Assembly: GCA_024229615.1 (NCBI GenBank)
Contig: JAAESG010000593.1
Span: forward strand, 1-33,416
Direction of reading: 5' to 3'
DNA: 33,416 bases
Origin: Gammaproteobacteria bacterium
Lineage (GTDB): Bacteria; Pseudomonadota; Gammaproteobacteria; GCA-001735895
Shown: one piece after another, positions 21,604-31,519 of the stretch
How the letters are laid out: every line of letters starts with the position of its first letter
Position numbering within the stretch: position 1 is the stretch's first letter
Notes under the pieces: model-generated
What the model was told of the DNA's origin: nothing
The model's input: only the letters and a program-made list of their open reading frames with translations
The model's database searches: none
Position numbers and translations under genes: made by a program

Positions 21604-22350
21604 TTTTCGATGCCCTTCGATTTTTTCGTCATTTTTATTTATCCGAACACTCTAATTCTATATGCCGACGGGTTCAAGTGATAAATAGGAATTCAAGGCG
21701 TCTTGGCAGAACGGATTACACCTGCCCAGGAGGTCTGCATGTTGACGTGACTCTCTGCTCTGTGAGCAGGGCCGAATCCCTTTTGAATGATGAAATTCCC
21801 GTATACACAGGGATTCTCCAGGGGCCGGGAAATTGATGCCTGAGCGCATCGGCAGTTGCCATTCCTGGAGAACGCGGCTGACAGGTTTTAGAGTCCCCGA
21901 TAGGGGATCCGTAAACCTCTCGCCTTTAGGCGACGGATGAAAGGCGGGTTAGTGCCTCGGTGGCATCATAGCTTGCCGCTTGCAGATTAAAGCTGGCGTA
22001 GCTGCGAATTGTCAGTAAGGTGACAGATAGTATTTTTTTGATCGACCAACCCCGGTTCCGACTATGAATAAGCCGCTCATGGTCGCACGAGCCGGGATCG
22101 AGTTTCATCGCTCAATCGGGTCAAATTGCATGAAGTGTGAAATGGTCGATATCCCAATATTAAGTGCAAAAAAATCATTTAAAATCAATTAGCTAAAGAA
22201 ATTCGATTGAGTATTACAGGCTTTCGCGCTATCTCGATTGTGCGCCGTGGCCGGGATGAGGTCTGACTTCGGATTTTTCATACGGAAAAGGCTGAATCAA
22301 TAAATTCGGCGGTGCCGATGGAAATAAGTTTATAAGGAAATTGGAATGCC
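21604..22350. other. Gene-free stretch between divergent dgc and aminotransferase genes
   Basis: About 750 bp with only short, start-poor ORFs of non-coding character. The left end should carry the cyclase promoter and the right end the aminotransferase promoter. The middle contains nested inverted repeats at 21883-21938, listed separately. Confidence 0.5.
21883..21938. other. Nested inverted repeats, possible structured RNA or operator
   Basis: AGGTTT (21883-21888) pairs with AAACCT (21913-21918) around TCCCC-GATA-GGGGA (21894-21907). Alternatively ATCCGT (21907-21912) pairs with ACGGAT (21933-21938) around CGCC-TTTA-GGCG (21921-21932). The two outer stems overlap and so exclude each other. 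I could not match it to any riboswitch class I know. Confidence 0.4.
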
Positions 22351-22356
22351 TATAAT
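22351..22356 (+). promoter_or_regulatory. -10 element for the aminotransferase gene
   Basis: A consensus TATAAT lies 60 bp before the ATG at 22416. The -35 region (around 22328-22334) is a poor match. Confidence 0.4.
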
Positions 22357-22415
22357 GCAGTCTTTCAGACACCGATGAATCCACACTAAACCGTAGAAAT
22401 TGCGAGTAAAAACCT

Positions 22416-23768
22416 ATGAATGCTCCCCTCAGCAATAGCGCCTTTATCAAAAAAGATCAGGAACACATGATCCACCCGCTGCATCACAATCCGAGCCATG
22501 CCAGTGGCATGGTCTGGGTCAGGGCCGAGGGCTCTCACTTAATCGACGCGGATGGCAATCGATTCATCGATGGCCTGTCCTGTCTGTGGAACGTCAGTTG
22601 CGGTCATGGGCGCCAGACCATTATCGATGCGGTTAGCAGGCAAATGCGGGATCTGGCTTATTGCTCGAGCTACAATGGTAGCTCCAACCCCCCGGCGATA
22701 GAGCTGGCTGAACGACTGGCCGATATTTGCTATCCACAAATTAATAATTTCTATTTCACCTCCGGTGGAGGTGAGTCTACGGACAGTAATTTCAAGCTCG
22801 CGCGTTATTACTGGAAGGCGAAAGGAAAACCCGAAAAAACCAAGGTGATCAGTCGAATCCTGGGCTATCACGGGGTTACTTTCGCGGCTATGTGTGCGAC
22901 CGGCATTTCCAGTTACTGGGGATCTTTCGAGCCGCGCATCCCTGGGTTTAGCCATATCCCGGCCCCGGACCCTTATCATTATCCGGCGCCGCAGGATGGT
23001 TCGTCGCTCGGAATCGCGGCTGCCAACGAACTCGAGAAAGAAATTCTGGCGCAGGGTGCGGAAACTGTAGCGATGTTTATCGCCGAACCGGTACAGGGGG
23101 CCGGAGGGGTCATTGTGCCTCCCGACGACTACTTCCCGCGTATTCGTGAAATATGTGACAAGTATGAAGTGCTGTTCGTTGCCGACGAAGTCATCACCGG
23201 TTTTGGTCGAACCGGCAAGATGTTCGCCCTCGAGCACTATGGGGTACAACCCGATCTGGTGCAATTCGCCAAGTCGATAACTTCCGGATACCTGCCGCTG
23301 GGCGGCATCGGAATCAGCGATGAAGTCGCCGAAACCATTCGTAACAGCGCTACCCCGTGGATGCACGCCTATACCTATAGCGGTCATCCCACGACATGCG
23401 CCGCCGGGCTGGCCACACTCGATTATATCGAAAGTGAGGGACTGGTCGATCAGGCTGCGAGTAAGGGAGTCTATCTATTGGAAAAACTGCATGCCGAGCT
23501 CGATGCTCATCCGCATGTGGGTAATGTACGTGGTAAAGGCATGATGTGTGCCGTCGAGCTGGTCGAAGACAAGGCGAGTAAATCATGGTATCCGCCGGAG
23601 TGGGGCGTGGGTGCCAAGATGACCAGTGCGATGATTGATAACCGTGTGTTCACGCGCATGCGTAGCGAAGTGATTTGCATTGCACCGCCGCTGACCACCG
23701 ATGAAGCCACCCTGGATGAACTGGTTGCCGGTATCCGCAATGCGATCGTCACGGTATTCGGGGAGTAA
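22416..23768 (+). CDS. Class III omega-aminotransferase
   Basis: 450 residues, fold type I class III. Landmarks: TSGGGESTDSNFK (phosphate cup), GYHGVTFAAM, AEPVQGAGGVIVPP, FVADEVITGFGRTG with the pyridine-binding Asp257, and the Schiff-base Lys286 in FAKSITSGYLPLGG. The overall pattern is closest to the putrescine/taurine/beta-alanine:pyruvate aminotransferases (SpuC-like). It moves an amino group from a terminal amine to pyruvate or a related keto acid; the exact amine donor cannot be decided by eye. It stands alone, converging on the mscS-like gene. Confidence 0.88.
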   Translation: MNAPLSNSAFIKKDQEHMIHPLHHNPSHASGMVWVRAEGSHLIDADGNRFIDGLSCLWNVSCGHGRQTIIDAVSRQMRDLAYCSSYNGSSNPPAIELAERLADICYPQINNFYFTSGGGESTDSNFKLARYYWKAKGKPEKTKVISRILGYHGVTFAAMCATGISSYWGSFEPRIPGFSHIPAPDPYHYPAPQDGSSLGIAAANELEKEILAQGAETVAMFIAEPVQGAGGVIVPPDDYFPRIREICDKYEVLFVADEVITGFGRTGKMFALEHYGVQPDLVQFAKSITSGYLPLGGIGISDEVAETIRNSATPWMHAYTYSGHPTTCAAGLATLDYIESEGLVDQAASKGVYLLEKLHAELDAHPHVGNVRGKGMMCAVELVEDKASKSWYPPEWGVGAKMTSAMIDNRVFTRMRSEVICIAPPLTTDEATLDELVAGIRNAIVTVFGE

Positions 23769-23853
23769 CCGGCGAGCAGGCGTTAACCGGGTTGGGAACG
23801 GCAGGTATTGCCAGGCTGAGAACTCCTGAACTGCGCTTACCCCAGCTCGAGAC

Positions 23854-24933
23854 TTATTCCCTCGAGGGTAGTTCCTTGATGTAGAGATCGTGCTTGGAAT
23901 AGGGGATTTCGATCTTCTCTTCGATGAAGCGTTTGTAAACCTGGCAGTTGAGGGCATCGATCACGCGTCCACGCAATACCGGTTGATCGATCCAGCAGAG
24001 CAATTCGAAATCCAGGCTGGAGGCGCCAAAGGTACGGAAACGCACTCGTGGCTCCGGGTCTTCACAGACTGCCTCATCGTTGAGCGCAATATCCATCAAT
24101 ACTTCACGTACCTTGTCGATGTCGGAACCATAAGCGACACCGACCGCGACCCGGATGCGAAATTTCTCGTGTGGGCCACCGGATTCGTTGATGATCTTGG
24201 TATTGCCCATGACCGAATTGGGCACGGTGATTTCGATGTCATCGCGAGTCCGGAGTCGCGTGCTGCGAATGCCGATATGCGTGATTTCGCCTCTTTCCAT
24301 GGTATCCAGCACCACGAAATCGCCGATTTTGTAGGGTGCGTCCGCCATGATAAAGACCCCGGAAAACAGGTTGGCGAGCGTATCCTTGGCGGCAAAGCCG
24401 ACGGCGATACCGACGATACCCGCCGATGCCAGCCATGCAGTCATGTCGACGTCCCAGGCCGAGAATATGATGTATACCGCGAGTACGAATATGATAATCA
24501 GGGCGAGATTTTCAAATAACGGCAAAGTTTGCGGATGTAGAACCGGTAGGTACTGTTCATTGACTGCGACTACCCGCAGCATGGAACGGATGACGCGTAT
24601 CAAAAAGATGGTCCAGACGATGTAGGCGATGGTCAGCAGGCTCGAAAAAATAATCCCGTCGTAGGGATCACCGATATTTAACAGGTTTACCGCGAGCGCC
24701 GTGCCTAGCAGAATGACGCTAAAGTAGACTGGGCTATGCAAGTGATCGATCAGTTGATTATCAAAATCAAAACGGGTGCTCGCGGCGAGCCTGCGCAGCG
24801 TGGCACTGATGAAATGATCGAAAATCCAGGCGAGAACCAGAAACCCCATAACAACCGACAGCGCTTTTAACCAGGGATGATCGCCGAGCAGATCAAGGTA
24901 GGGTGTCAACCATGATTGCAGGTTGTTTAACAT
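23854..24933 (-). CDS. MscS-family mechanosensitive channel
   Basis: 359 residues. Several N-terminal transmembrane segments (about 25-45, 70-88, 95-118, 136-160) precede the pore helix region [20 protein letters not shown] and the MscS beta domain ([20 protein letters not shown], then [16 protein letters not shown]). A C-terminal alpha/beta domain follows. It is longer than E. coli MscS (286) and nearer the YnaI/YbdG type with extra helices. It releases solutes on hypo-osmotic stress. Its start overlaps the sdaA stop by 7 bp. Confidence 0.9.
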   Translation of the reverse strand: MLNNLQSWLTPYLDLLGDHPWLKALSVVMGFLVLAWIFDHFISATLRRLAASTRFDFDNQLIDHLHSPVYFSVILLGTALAVNLLNIGDPYDGIIFSSLLTIAYIVWTIFLIRVIRSMLRVVAVNEQYLPVLHPQTLPLFENLALIIIFVLAVYIIFSAWDVDMTAWLASAGIVGIAVGFAAKDTLANLFSGVFIMADAPYKIGDFVVLDTMERGEITHIGIRSTRLRTRDDIEITVPNSVMGNTKIINESGGPHEKFRIRVAVGVAYGSDIDKVREVLMDIALNDEAVCEDPEPRVRFRTFGASSLDFELLCWIDQPVLRGRVIDALNCQVYKRFIEEKIEIPYSKHDLYIKELPSRE

Positions 24934-26306
24934 TCGATAATATTCACCGCTAAGCCTCCACGCGCGGTTTCCTTGTATTTGGTTTTCATATCGGCGCCGG
25001 TTTCGCGCATGGTTTTGATGACCTTGTCGAGTGACACGAAATGCTGGCCGTCTCCGCGCATCGAGATTCGAGCGGCATTGATTGCCTTGACCGATGCCAT
25101 CGCATTGCGTTCGATGCAGGGCACTTGTACCAGTCCGCCGACCGGATCACAGGTCAGTCCCAGGTTATGTTCCATGCCTATTTCCGCTGCATTTTCAACC
25201 TGTTCGGGGGTGCCGCCGAGCACCTCGGTCAACGCGCCCGCTGCCATCGAACAAGCACTGCCGACCTCACCCTGGCAACCCACTTCAGCGCCCGATATGG
25301 ACGCGTTTTCCTTATAGAGAATACCGATTGCGCCTGCGGTTAGCAGAAACCGAACGATACCGTCATCGTCTGCTGCGGGGTAAAAATGCTGATAGTAATG
25401 CATCACCGCCGGGATGATGCCGGCTGCGCCATTGGTCGGTGCGGTGACCACGCGCCCACCGGCGGCGTTTTCCTCGTTTACCGCCAGCGCCCAGAGGTTG
25501 ACCCAGTCCAGCGTGACCAGGGGGTCTTTATAGGTGATACCGGGCTGACCCCTGAGTTTGCGCGACAAATCAGCAGCGCGACGCTTTACCTTCATGCCGC
25601 CCGGTAAAATGCCTTCGTTGCGGCAGCCATTGCTGACACAATCGCGCATGACCTTCCAGATGCCGAGTAGACCCTGGCGTATTTCCTTCTCGCTGCGCCA
25701 GGTTTTCTCGTTTTCCATCATCACGTCACTGATTGATATGTCGTGATTGGCGCAATGAATCAGCAGATCGACTGCGCTTAAAAACGGATAAGGTAATCGG
25801 GTGTCGTCTTCGACGATGCGATCTGTACCGGCGGCTGTTTCATCGACGATGAAACCTCCGCCAACCGAATAGAAAGTAGATTTTCGTAATTTGTTATCCT
25901 GCGCATCATAGGCGCAGAAGGTCATGCCATTGGAGTGAAATGGCAACGATTCACGGCGATGCATGATCAGTTGCCTGGTCTCATTGAAGTTGATCGCATG
26001 CTCACCAGACAGGTTCAATTGTTTGCTGCTGCGAATCGATTCGAGCCGCGCATCTGCTCCACCGGTATCGATCGTTTCCGGCAGTTCGCCTTCCAGACCG
26101 AGCATCACCGCCTTGTCGCTGCCGTGTCCCTTGCCGGTCGCACCGAGGGAGCCATACAGGTCGACCTTGACCTTCGCCACCTGGCCCAGCAGTTTGTCGT
26201 CCTTGAGGCCTTGCACAAATTGTTGCGCAGCGCGCATAGGCCCTACGGTATGTGAGCTTGAAGGCCCGATTCCGATCGAAAATAAATCAAAGACGCTAAT
26301 CGCCAT
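24927..26306 (-). CDS. sdaA: L-serine dehydratase, iron-sulfur, single chain
   Basis: 459 residues (E. coli SdaA has 454). The beta domain begins [20 protein letters not shown]. The alpha domain holds the [4Fe-4S]-ligand cysteines in [23 protein letters not shown] and VPCIERN. It deaminates serine to pyruvate and ammonia. It lies downstream of gcvP on the same strand (98-bp gap), which fits glycine-to-serine-to-pyruvate flux, though serine hydroxymethyltransferase is not in view. The stop overlaps the mscS-like start. Confidence 0.95.
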   Translation of the reverse strand: MAISVFDLFSIGIGPSSSHTVGPMRAAQQFVQGLKDDKLLGQVAKVKVDLYGSLGATGKGHGSDKAVMLGLEGELPETIDTGGADARLESIRSSKQLNLSGEHAINFNETRQLIMHRRESLPFHSNGMTFCAYDAQDNKLRKSTFYSVGGGFIVDETAAGTDRIVEDDTRLPYPFLSAVDLLIHCANHDISISDVMMENEKTWRSEKEIRQGLLGIWKVMRDCVSNGCRNEGILPGGMKVKRRAADLSRKLRGQPGITYKDPLVTLDWVNLWALAVNEENAAGGRVVTAPTNGAAGIIPAVMHYYQHFYPAADDDGIVRFLLTAGAIGILYKENASISGAEVGCQGEVGSACSMAAGALTEVLGGTPEQVENAAEIGMEHNLGLTCDPVGGLVQVPCIERNAMASVKAINAARISMRGDGQHFVSLDKVIKTMRETGADMKTKYKETARGGLAVNIIEC

Positions 26307-26404
26307 CGGCTAATCCCGTTTCAGCCAGGGGGTTGCGGCACGACGCCAGAACAGGGCATTGAAACCGCAGGTCGGGTTGCTGAAAACGCCTCGTAGTGGT
26401 CTGA

Positions 26405-29287
26405 TTACGCGTCGTCGTCTTCATCGGCAGGTAACGGCGGACAGGAGCAGATAAGGTGAGTGTCACCGTAAACATTATCTACCCGGCTCACCGGCGACCA
26501 GTATTTATTGGCGCGTAACGAGGCTAACGGGTAAGCGGCTTGTTCCCGGCTATAGGTGTGATGCCATTCATTCGCGCAAACCATATCAACCGTGTGTGGT
26601 GCGCCCTTCAGTGGATTATCCCCAGCATCCATACGGCCTTCCTCGATTTCACGAATTTCGGCGCGAATCGCAATCATCGCTTCACAAAAACGGTCGAGCT
26701 CCTCTTTCGATTCCGACTCGGTGGGTTCGATCATTAAAGTACCGGGGACCGGGAATGACATTGTCGGTGCGTGAAATCCGTAGTCGATCAGGCGCTTGGC
26801 GATGTCATCGACGGTGATACCGCATTCCTTGACCACGCGCGTATCGATGATGCATTCATGCGCCACCAGACCGTTGGGTCCGGTATAGAGAATCGGAAAA
26901 TGATCGTTCAGGCGTTTGGCGATATAGTTCGCGTTTAAAATAGCCGTTGCGGTCGCCTTCGGTAAACCGACACGACCCAGCAGTGCGATATAAGCCCAGC
27001 TGATCGGCAGGATACCGGCGCTGCCAAAGGGTGCAGCTGCAACCTTGTTGATACCATCGTTGTGATTCTGACTGGTAGATGGCAGAAATGGTTTAAGGTG
27101 TTCCTTGACACCAATGGGCCCGACGCCGGGGCCACCGCCGCCATGTGGGATACTGAATGTCTTGTGCAGATTCAGATGGGAAACGTCGCCGCCAAATTTG
27201 CCCGGCGCGCAGACCCCGACCATCGCGTTCATGTTCGCGCCATCGATGTAAACCTGTCCACCGTGATGATGAATCAATTCGCAGACCTCGGTGACATCGT
27301 CTTCAAATACGCCGTGGGTGGACGGATAGGTGATCATGATGGCCGCCAGGTTGTCGCTGTGGGTTTCGCACTTGGCCTTGAGGTCATCCATGTCGATGTT
27401 ACCGGATTTCGCAGTCCCGACCACGACTACTTTCATACCCGCCATCTGTGCCGAGGCGGGATTGGTGCCATGTGCGGAAGCCGGGATTACGCAGATGTTG
27501 CGATGTCCTTCGTCGCGGCTTTGATGATAGGACTTGATCGCTAGCAGGCCCGCGTATTCTCCCTGGGCGCCGGAGTTGGGTTGCAGCGAAACCGCATCGT
27601 AACCGGTGCAGGCGCATAACATTTGTTCTAGCTCGATGATCAATAGCTGGTAACCCTGGGCCTGGTCGAGCGGCACGTAGGGATGGATGCGACCAAATCC
27701 GGGCCAGGTAACCGGGATCAACTGGGTTGCCGAATTCAACTTCATGGTGCACGAGCCCAGCGGAATCATGCTGCGATCGAGTGCGAGGTCCTTGTCGGCA
27801 AGTTTGCGCATGTAGCGCATCAGGTCGGTTTCGGAGTGATGGCTGTTGAACACCGGGTGGGTCAGGAAATTGCTAGTGCGCACCAGTGCAGGTGGCAGGC
27901 TGCTACCGGTCTTTTCTTCGAGCGATGTGACTGTGATCTGGTCACCATGGTCATGAGTAAAAACGTTGAACAGGGTTTTGACGTTTGCCCGGGTCGCAAT
28001 TTCGTCCAGTGAAATACCGATGGTGCTGGCGTTGACCTGGCGCAGGTTGATTTTCTCAGCCCTGGCGGCGGCCATTATGAATTCGGTCGCATTGCCGGTA
28101 TTGACCGTAATCGTGTCGAAGAAATGCTCGCTATTAACTTCGAGACCCAGTTCACGCAATCCCGAGGCCAACAACGCCGTCATACGATTGATTCGCTGGG
28201 CGATTCGCTTGAGTTCGGCAGGCCCGTGGTAGACCGCGTACATACCCGCCATGATCGCGAGCAAGGCTTGCGCTGTGCAGATGTTACTGGTCGCTTTTTC
28301 CCGCCGAATATGCTGTTCACGGGTTTGCAGCGCAAGGCGCAGGGCGGGCTGGTTGCGGGTATCCTGGGAAACACCGATCAGGCGACCCGGCAGTGATCGT
28401 TTAAACGCTTCACGCGTAGCCATGAAGGCGGCGTGCGGCCCGCCATAACCCAGTGGTACACCGAAGCGTTGAGAACTGCCGACCACGATATCGGCATCGA
28501 ATTCACCGGGTGGCGTCAACAGGGTCAGGCTGAGCAAATCGGCCGCAACCGCGACCAGTCCTTTCTTTTCATGAATTTTTGCCACCAGTTCGGAATAGTC
28601 ATAAATTTCACCGGTGGAACAGGGGTATTGTAACAACACACCGCACAACTCTGGATTGTCGGCAGCTGCGAACGCGTCGCCGATGACACATTTGATTCCC
28701 ATGTGTTTGGCGCGATTGGTGATGACTTCTATGGTTTGCGGATGGCAACTGTCGGCGATATAAAAAACATCACTTTTGCTTTTTGACAAGCGATGGCACA
28801 TGGCCATGGCCTCAGCCGCCGCGGTGGCTTCGTCCAGCACCGAGGCGTTGGCGAGTTCCATGCCGGTCAGGTCGCTGATCATAGTCTGAAAATTGAGCAG
28901 GGCTTCGAGTCGACCCTGGGAAATTTCTGGCTGGTAGGGCGTGTAGGCGGTATACCAGGCCGGGTTGCGCAGTAAATTTCGCTCGATAACGGTAGGCGTG
29001 TGAGTATTGTGATAACCCATACCGATAAAGGACTTGAAGAGCTGATTTCGAATCGAGATCTGGTAAAGCCGGTTCAGAACCTGGCGTTCCGACAGGCTTG
29101 CCTTGACTTCAAGCGGTTTACGTCGACGAATCGATTCGGGAACGACCTTGTCGAGCAATTCGTCGATGTCCTCCATGCCGAGCACTTCAAGCATTGCGCT
29201 TTCGTCTTCCTTTCCGGGTCCTATATGACGGCGTATAAATCCATGAAAGATATCGAGATCTGTTAATTTGAGGTCATGATTGGGCAT
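26405..29287 (-). CDS. gcvP: Glycine dehydrogenase (decarboxylating), P protein
   Basis: 960 residues, the fused single-chain form (E. coli 957). The PLP lysine is K709 in [18 protein letters not shown]. Other landmarks are [12 protein letters not shown] and [14 protein letters not shown] near the N-terminus and [11 protein letters not shown] in the second half. It decarboxylates glycine and loads the aminomethyl group on the H protein. gcvT and gcvH are not adjacent, so the system is split on this chromosome. The ATG has a good ribosome site (GAGGAA). A dyad lies in its leader (29301-29340). Confidence 0.97.
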   Translation of the reverse strand: MPNHDLKLTDLDIFHGFIRRHIGPGKEDESAMLEVLGMEDIDELLDKVVPESIRRRKPLEVKASLSERQVLNRLYQISIRNQLFKSFIGMGYHNTHTPTVIERNLLRNPAWYTAYTPYQPEISQGRLEALLNFQTMISDLTGMELANASVLDEATAAAEAMAMCHRLSKSKSDVFYIADSCHPQTIEVITNRAKHMGIKCVIGDAFAAADNPELCGVLLQYPCSTGEIYDYSELVAKIHEKKGLVAVAADLLSLTLLTPPGEFDADIVVGSSQRFGVPLGYGGPHAAFMATREAFKRSLPGRLIGVSQDTRNQPALRLALQTREQHIRREKATSNICTAQALLAIMAGMYAVYHGPAELKRIAQRINRMTALLASGLRELGLEVNSEHFFDTITVNTGNATEFIMAAARAEKINLRQVNASTIGISLDEIATRANVKTLFNVFTHDHGDQITVTSLEEKTGSSLPPALVRTSNFLTHPVFNSHHSETDLMRYMRKLADKDLALDRSMIPLGSCTMKLNSATQLIPVTWPGFGRIHPYVPLDQAQGYQLLIIELEQMLCACTGYDAVSLQPNSGAQGEYAGLLAIKSYHQSRDEGHRNICVIPASAHGTNPASAQMAGMKVVVVGTAKSGNIDMDDLKAKCETHSDNLAAIMITYPSTHGVFEDDVTEVCELIHHHGGQVYIDGANMNAMVGVCAPGKFGGDVSHLNLHKTFSIPHGGGGPGVGPIGVKEHLKPFLPSTSQNHNDGINKVAAAPFGSAGILPISWAYIALLGRVGLPKATATAILNANYIAKRLNDHFPILYTGPNGLVAHECIIDTRVVKECGITVDDIAKRLIDYGFHAPTMSFPVPGTLMIEPTESESKEELDRFCEAMIAIRAEIREIEEGRMDAGDNPLKGAPHTVDMVCANEWHHTYSREQAAYPLASLRANKYWSPVSRVDNVYGDTHLICSCPPLPADEDDDA

Positions 29288-29300
29288 GTAATGGTTCCTC

Positions 29301-29340
29301 GGAATTGGGTTTTACGTGATCTCTATATCACGGGAATTCC
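29301..29340. promoter_or_regulatory. Nested dyad in the gcvP leader
   Basis: GGAATT (29301-29306) pairs with AATTCC (29335-29340) outside CGTGAT (29315-29320)/ATCACG (29327-29332), ending 13 bp before the gcvP start. It could be an operator or an mRNA hairpin. It does not resemble the glycine riboswitch. Confidence 0.4.
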
Positions 29341-29400
29341 CTGGTTAGCTTTGCATTTTTATTCTGCTGTGAATATTAACACTAACACTGGCCGCTACTA

Positions 29401-30186
29401 CTAATAATTGCCAATTCTGGTCACCAGCGTATCGCTAAGCCACTGCTTGAGAAATCCAGCGGCAACGAGGGCTACTTGCTGCTCATCAATCCACTCGAGC
29501 AAACCTTCACATATCTCGGCAAAGCTGGCCCCGTTTATAGCCTGTTCGATGGCCCAGGCTTCATGCACTTCGAGTGAACGCCAGTGGGTTTTCAACTGCC
29601 GACGCCATAGTAACCAGCGCTGCGCATATTCCGCACGCTCGCGTTGTGGTAACTCGGCATCGGTATCCAGCGCGTTTTCGATCAATGGTATATTCCAGTG
29701 TAAATCGATCCATGTCAGAGCAGGTTTGAAGGTAAAACACAGTCCTGGCCAGGCGTTGGCTGGAATCGAAGCCATGTCCTCGATCTGGCACGGCTGGTCG
29801 CTGTTCGCGGCGTCGAAGACCGTGGCTTGTGCCCATTCGTAACTGGCCAGTTCCTGTACAAATTCCGCGTCTTCCCCACGTCCCGTTTCTTTCAAATAGC
29901 GGGGCAGATTCTGGCCGAACCAGCGTAACGAGGCATGAGTGGAAGGGTAGTGTTGCAGGTAGTCGAGCACCATGTTTTCGAAGGCTTCACGTCCGAGGTA
30001 CTTTTCCAGTGCCGAGTAATCGACCGCCAGACTGTTGATCAAACGAATCCGATAGGCGTTGTAGTAGGCTCCGAGTCGATGTTCCGCGAGCGCATACTCG
30101 GTGCTGATAATATCCTGCTCGATGGCGTTTGAACCACCGGTCAGGTAGTCCTGGAAACGCAGTTGCAGATCGCGTAAATTCGTCAT
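29401..30186 (-). CDS. bufC: Bufferin/Hvf-type partner protein with DUF2063 domain
   Basis: 261 residues. The N-terminal half (LRDLQLRFQDYLTGG..., YYNAYRIRLINSLAVDYSALEKYLG) is the DUF2063 'putative DNA-binding' domain typical of the protein encoded next to MNIO enzymes. The C-terminal half is a less conserved alpha/beta region (WIDLHWNIPLIENAL...). In bufferin and Haemophilus Hvf systems this partner (BufC/HvfC) works with the MNIO enzyme in peptide modification, probably by recognising the precursor; DNA binding has not been shown to be its role. It follows bufB by 8 bp. Confidence 0.85.
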   Translation of the reverse strand: MTNLRDLQLRFQDYLTGGSNAIEQDIISTEYALAEHRLGAYYNAYRIRLINSLAVDYSALEKYLGREAFENMVLDYLQHYPSTHASLRWFGQNLPRYLKETGRGEDAEFVQELASYEWAQATVFDAANSDQPCQIEDMASIPANAWPGLCFTFKPALTWIDLHWNIPLIENALDTDAELPQRERAEYAQRWLLWRRQLKTHWRSLEVHEAWAIEQAINGASFAEICEGLLEWIDEQQVALVAAGFLKQWLSDTLVTRIGNY

Positions 30187-30194
30187 CGTCAGGA

Positions 30195-31028
30195 TTAATA
30201 GTAGGGGGCGGCAATTCGCCGCGCGTGATCGAGTTCGGCTAACACCTGATCGAGTCCCGGAATATTGCCGTCGCGTTCGATCATGGTCGAAACCGGACCG
30301 AAGCGCTTAGCCGCTTCCTCGTAAAGCGACCAGACCGGATCGATAATATCCTGATCGTGGGTATCGATGATCAGGTTCCCATCGTTGGTATGCCCGGCGA
30401 GGTGATGTTGCCAGACCCGTTCCGTTGGCACCCCTTGCAGATATTCAAGTGGATTATAGTGATGATTATAGCTACTCACGTAAATGTTATTGACGTCGAG
30501 TAGCAGAAAACAATCCGCCCTTTCGGCAATCGCGGCGAGGAATTCCCATTCGGGCATCGCATCCTCGCAGTAGGTGATGTAACTGGAAAGATTTTCGACC
30601 AGCATTTGTTGCCCGATGTAGTCCTGCACTCTCGAAATACGATCGGCGATATGGCAGATAGCTTCCTCGGTATAGGGTAAGGGCAGCAGGTCGTGCATGT
30701 TTTTGTGATCGACCCCGGTCCAGCACAGGTGGTCGGAAAACCAGTGTGGTTCGACCCGCTCGATCAGTGCTTTCAATTGCTTCAGGTATTCGAAATCGAG
30801 CTCATCGGTGCTGCCCAGCGACATCGAAACACCATGCATGACCATGGGGTAGTCCTGCCTGATTTTATCGAGGTAATAGAGTGGCTTACCGCCGTCGATC
30901 ATGTAGTTTTCACTGATGATTTCAAGCCAGTCGATGCTCTTGGGCTTACTTTCGAGGATATCCTGGTAGTGTTCAGCACGCAGACCCAGGCCAAATCCAA
31001 GAAACGGTTTATGCGCGGCTTCTGTCAT
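30195..31028 (-). CDS. bufB: MNIO-family (DUF692) multinuclear iron peptide-modifying enzyme
   Basis: 277 residues, TIM-barrel MNIO family. Likely metal ligands can be read in order: MHGVSMSLGS (His), SDHLCWTG (Asp/His), LVENLSSYI (Glu), LLDVNNIYVSSYNH (Asp/Asn/His), HHLAGHTN (His), IDTHDQ (Asp/His) and MIERDGNIP (Glu). Known members oxidatively rearrange cysteines of small precursor peptides to thiooxazoles or oxazolone-thioamides using two or three irons. The cysteine-rich precursor upstream and the DUF2063 partner downstream support this use. No convincing ribosome site precedes the ATG. Confidence 0.92.
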   Translation of the reverse strand: MTEAAHKPFLGFGLGLRAEHYQDILESKPKSIDWLEIISENYMIDGGKPLYYLDKIRQDYPMVMHGVSMSLGSTDELDFEYLKQLKALIERVEPHWFSDHLCWTGVDHKNMHDLLPLPYTEEAICHIADRISRVQDYIGQQMLVENLSSYITYCEDAMPEWEFLAAIAERADCFLLLDVNNIYVSSYNHHYNPLEYLQGVPTERVWQHHLAGHTNDGNLIIDTHDQDIIDPVWSLYEEAAKRFGPVSTMIERDGNIPGLDQVLAELDHARRIAAPYY

Positions 31029-31073
31029 CGGTGCAATTCAATAGTGGGGCAGATTAGATTGTAACTGTCGGGC

Positions 31074-31104
31074 AAAAAAAATGCACCGGCAGAGTCGGTG
31101 CATT
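31074..31104 (-). terminator. Intrinsic terminator between bufA and bufB
   Basis: On the minus strand AATGCACCG and CGGTGCATT form a perfect 9-bp stem with a 7-base loop, followed directly by a run of seven T (31074-31080). It stands 22 bp after the bufA stop and 46 bp before bufB. Partial read-through would give much more bufA than bufB/C transcript. Confidence 0.85.
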
Positions 31105-31126
31105 CTTTAAAGCTGAGAAATACAGC

Positions 31127-31378
31127 TTAGGCTTCGAATTTTCCGCCCGCGCCTTCACACTCAGACTTGGTCTGCTTAACCCAGCCTTGTCCTGCACATG
31201 AGTTTTGTCCAGCGCAGCTGCTGGTAGCGGTTGCACAGGCACTGGTGCCTTTGCAGGAATTGACGTTGAAGCACTTCCCGGCTTTTTCGCCTGCAGATGC
31301 GCTCATGGGCGCCATGGCGAACATGGCAGCAGCAGCTGCGGCTAGGGCGACTCCAGTTGTTTTCTTATCTGTAATCAT
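31127..31378 (-). CDS. bufA: Bufferin-like cysteine-rich RiPP metallophore precursor
   Basis: 83 residues. A signal peptide (about 1-29, alanine-rich, ending SASA) exports it to the periplasm. The mature ~54 residues hold six cysteines (36, 42, 48, 55, 61, 74) in GKCFNVNSCKG and SCAGQ.SCAGQGW contexts. This resembles the BufA2-type bufferins rather than the EGKCG-repeat DUF2282 type. Known members bind copper or other metals after MNIO modification of cysteines. Ribosome site GAGGAAA is four bases from the ATG. No DoxX-type BufD gene is adjacent. Confidence 0.85.
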   Translation of the reverse strand: MITDKKTTGVALAAAAAAMFAMAPMSASAGEKAGKCFNVNSCKGTSACATATSSCAGQNSCAGQGWVKQTKSECEGAGGKFEA

Positions 31379-31467
31379 GAAACTTTCCTCAAGTTTAAAG
31401 AATATTGTTGTACTGGCTTATTTTCCACTACGCGAGCTTAGAGAGGCTGATTTTCGAGAAAGTTCAG

Positions 31468-31486
31468 AAAAAAATCCAGATTTTTT
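31468..31486 (-). terminator. A/T hairpin with T-run after the protease gene
   Basis: AAAAAATC-TG-GATTTTTT (minus strand) is an 8-bp inverted repeat with a tail of seven T, about 34 bp after the protease stop. The stem is GC-poor. A nearby dyad CTACCA/TGGTAG (31495-31500/31511-31516) could strengthen it or act as an operator for bufA. Confidence 0.4.
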
Positions 31487-31519
31487 ACATTTTTCTACCA
31501 GATCACCGTATGGTAGCAA

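Noticed and set aside
21700-21850. Possible mobile repeat with imperfect AATTCCCG/CAGGGATT symmetry
   Set aside because: Arms match poorly, there is no second copy in the window, and no flanking duplication is visible.
21926-22108. 60-residue minus-strand ORF
   Set aside because: No ribosome site, no recognisable composition or domain, and it overlaps the nested inverted repeats.
26282-26450. Protein-like short frames between sdaA and gcvP
   Set aside because: One 42-codon frame overlaps the end of gcvP and another of about 30 codons has no start; the spacing is normal for an operon gap.
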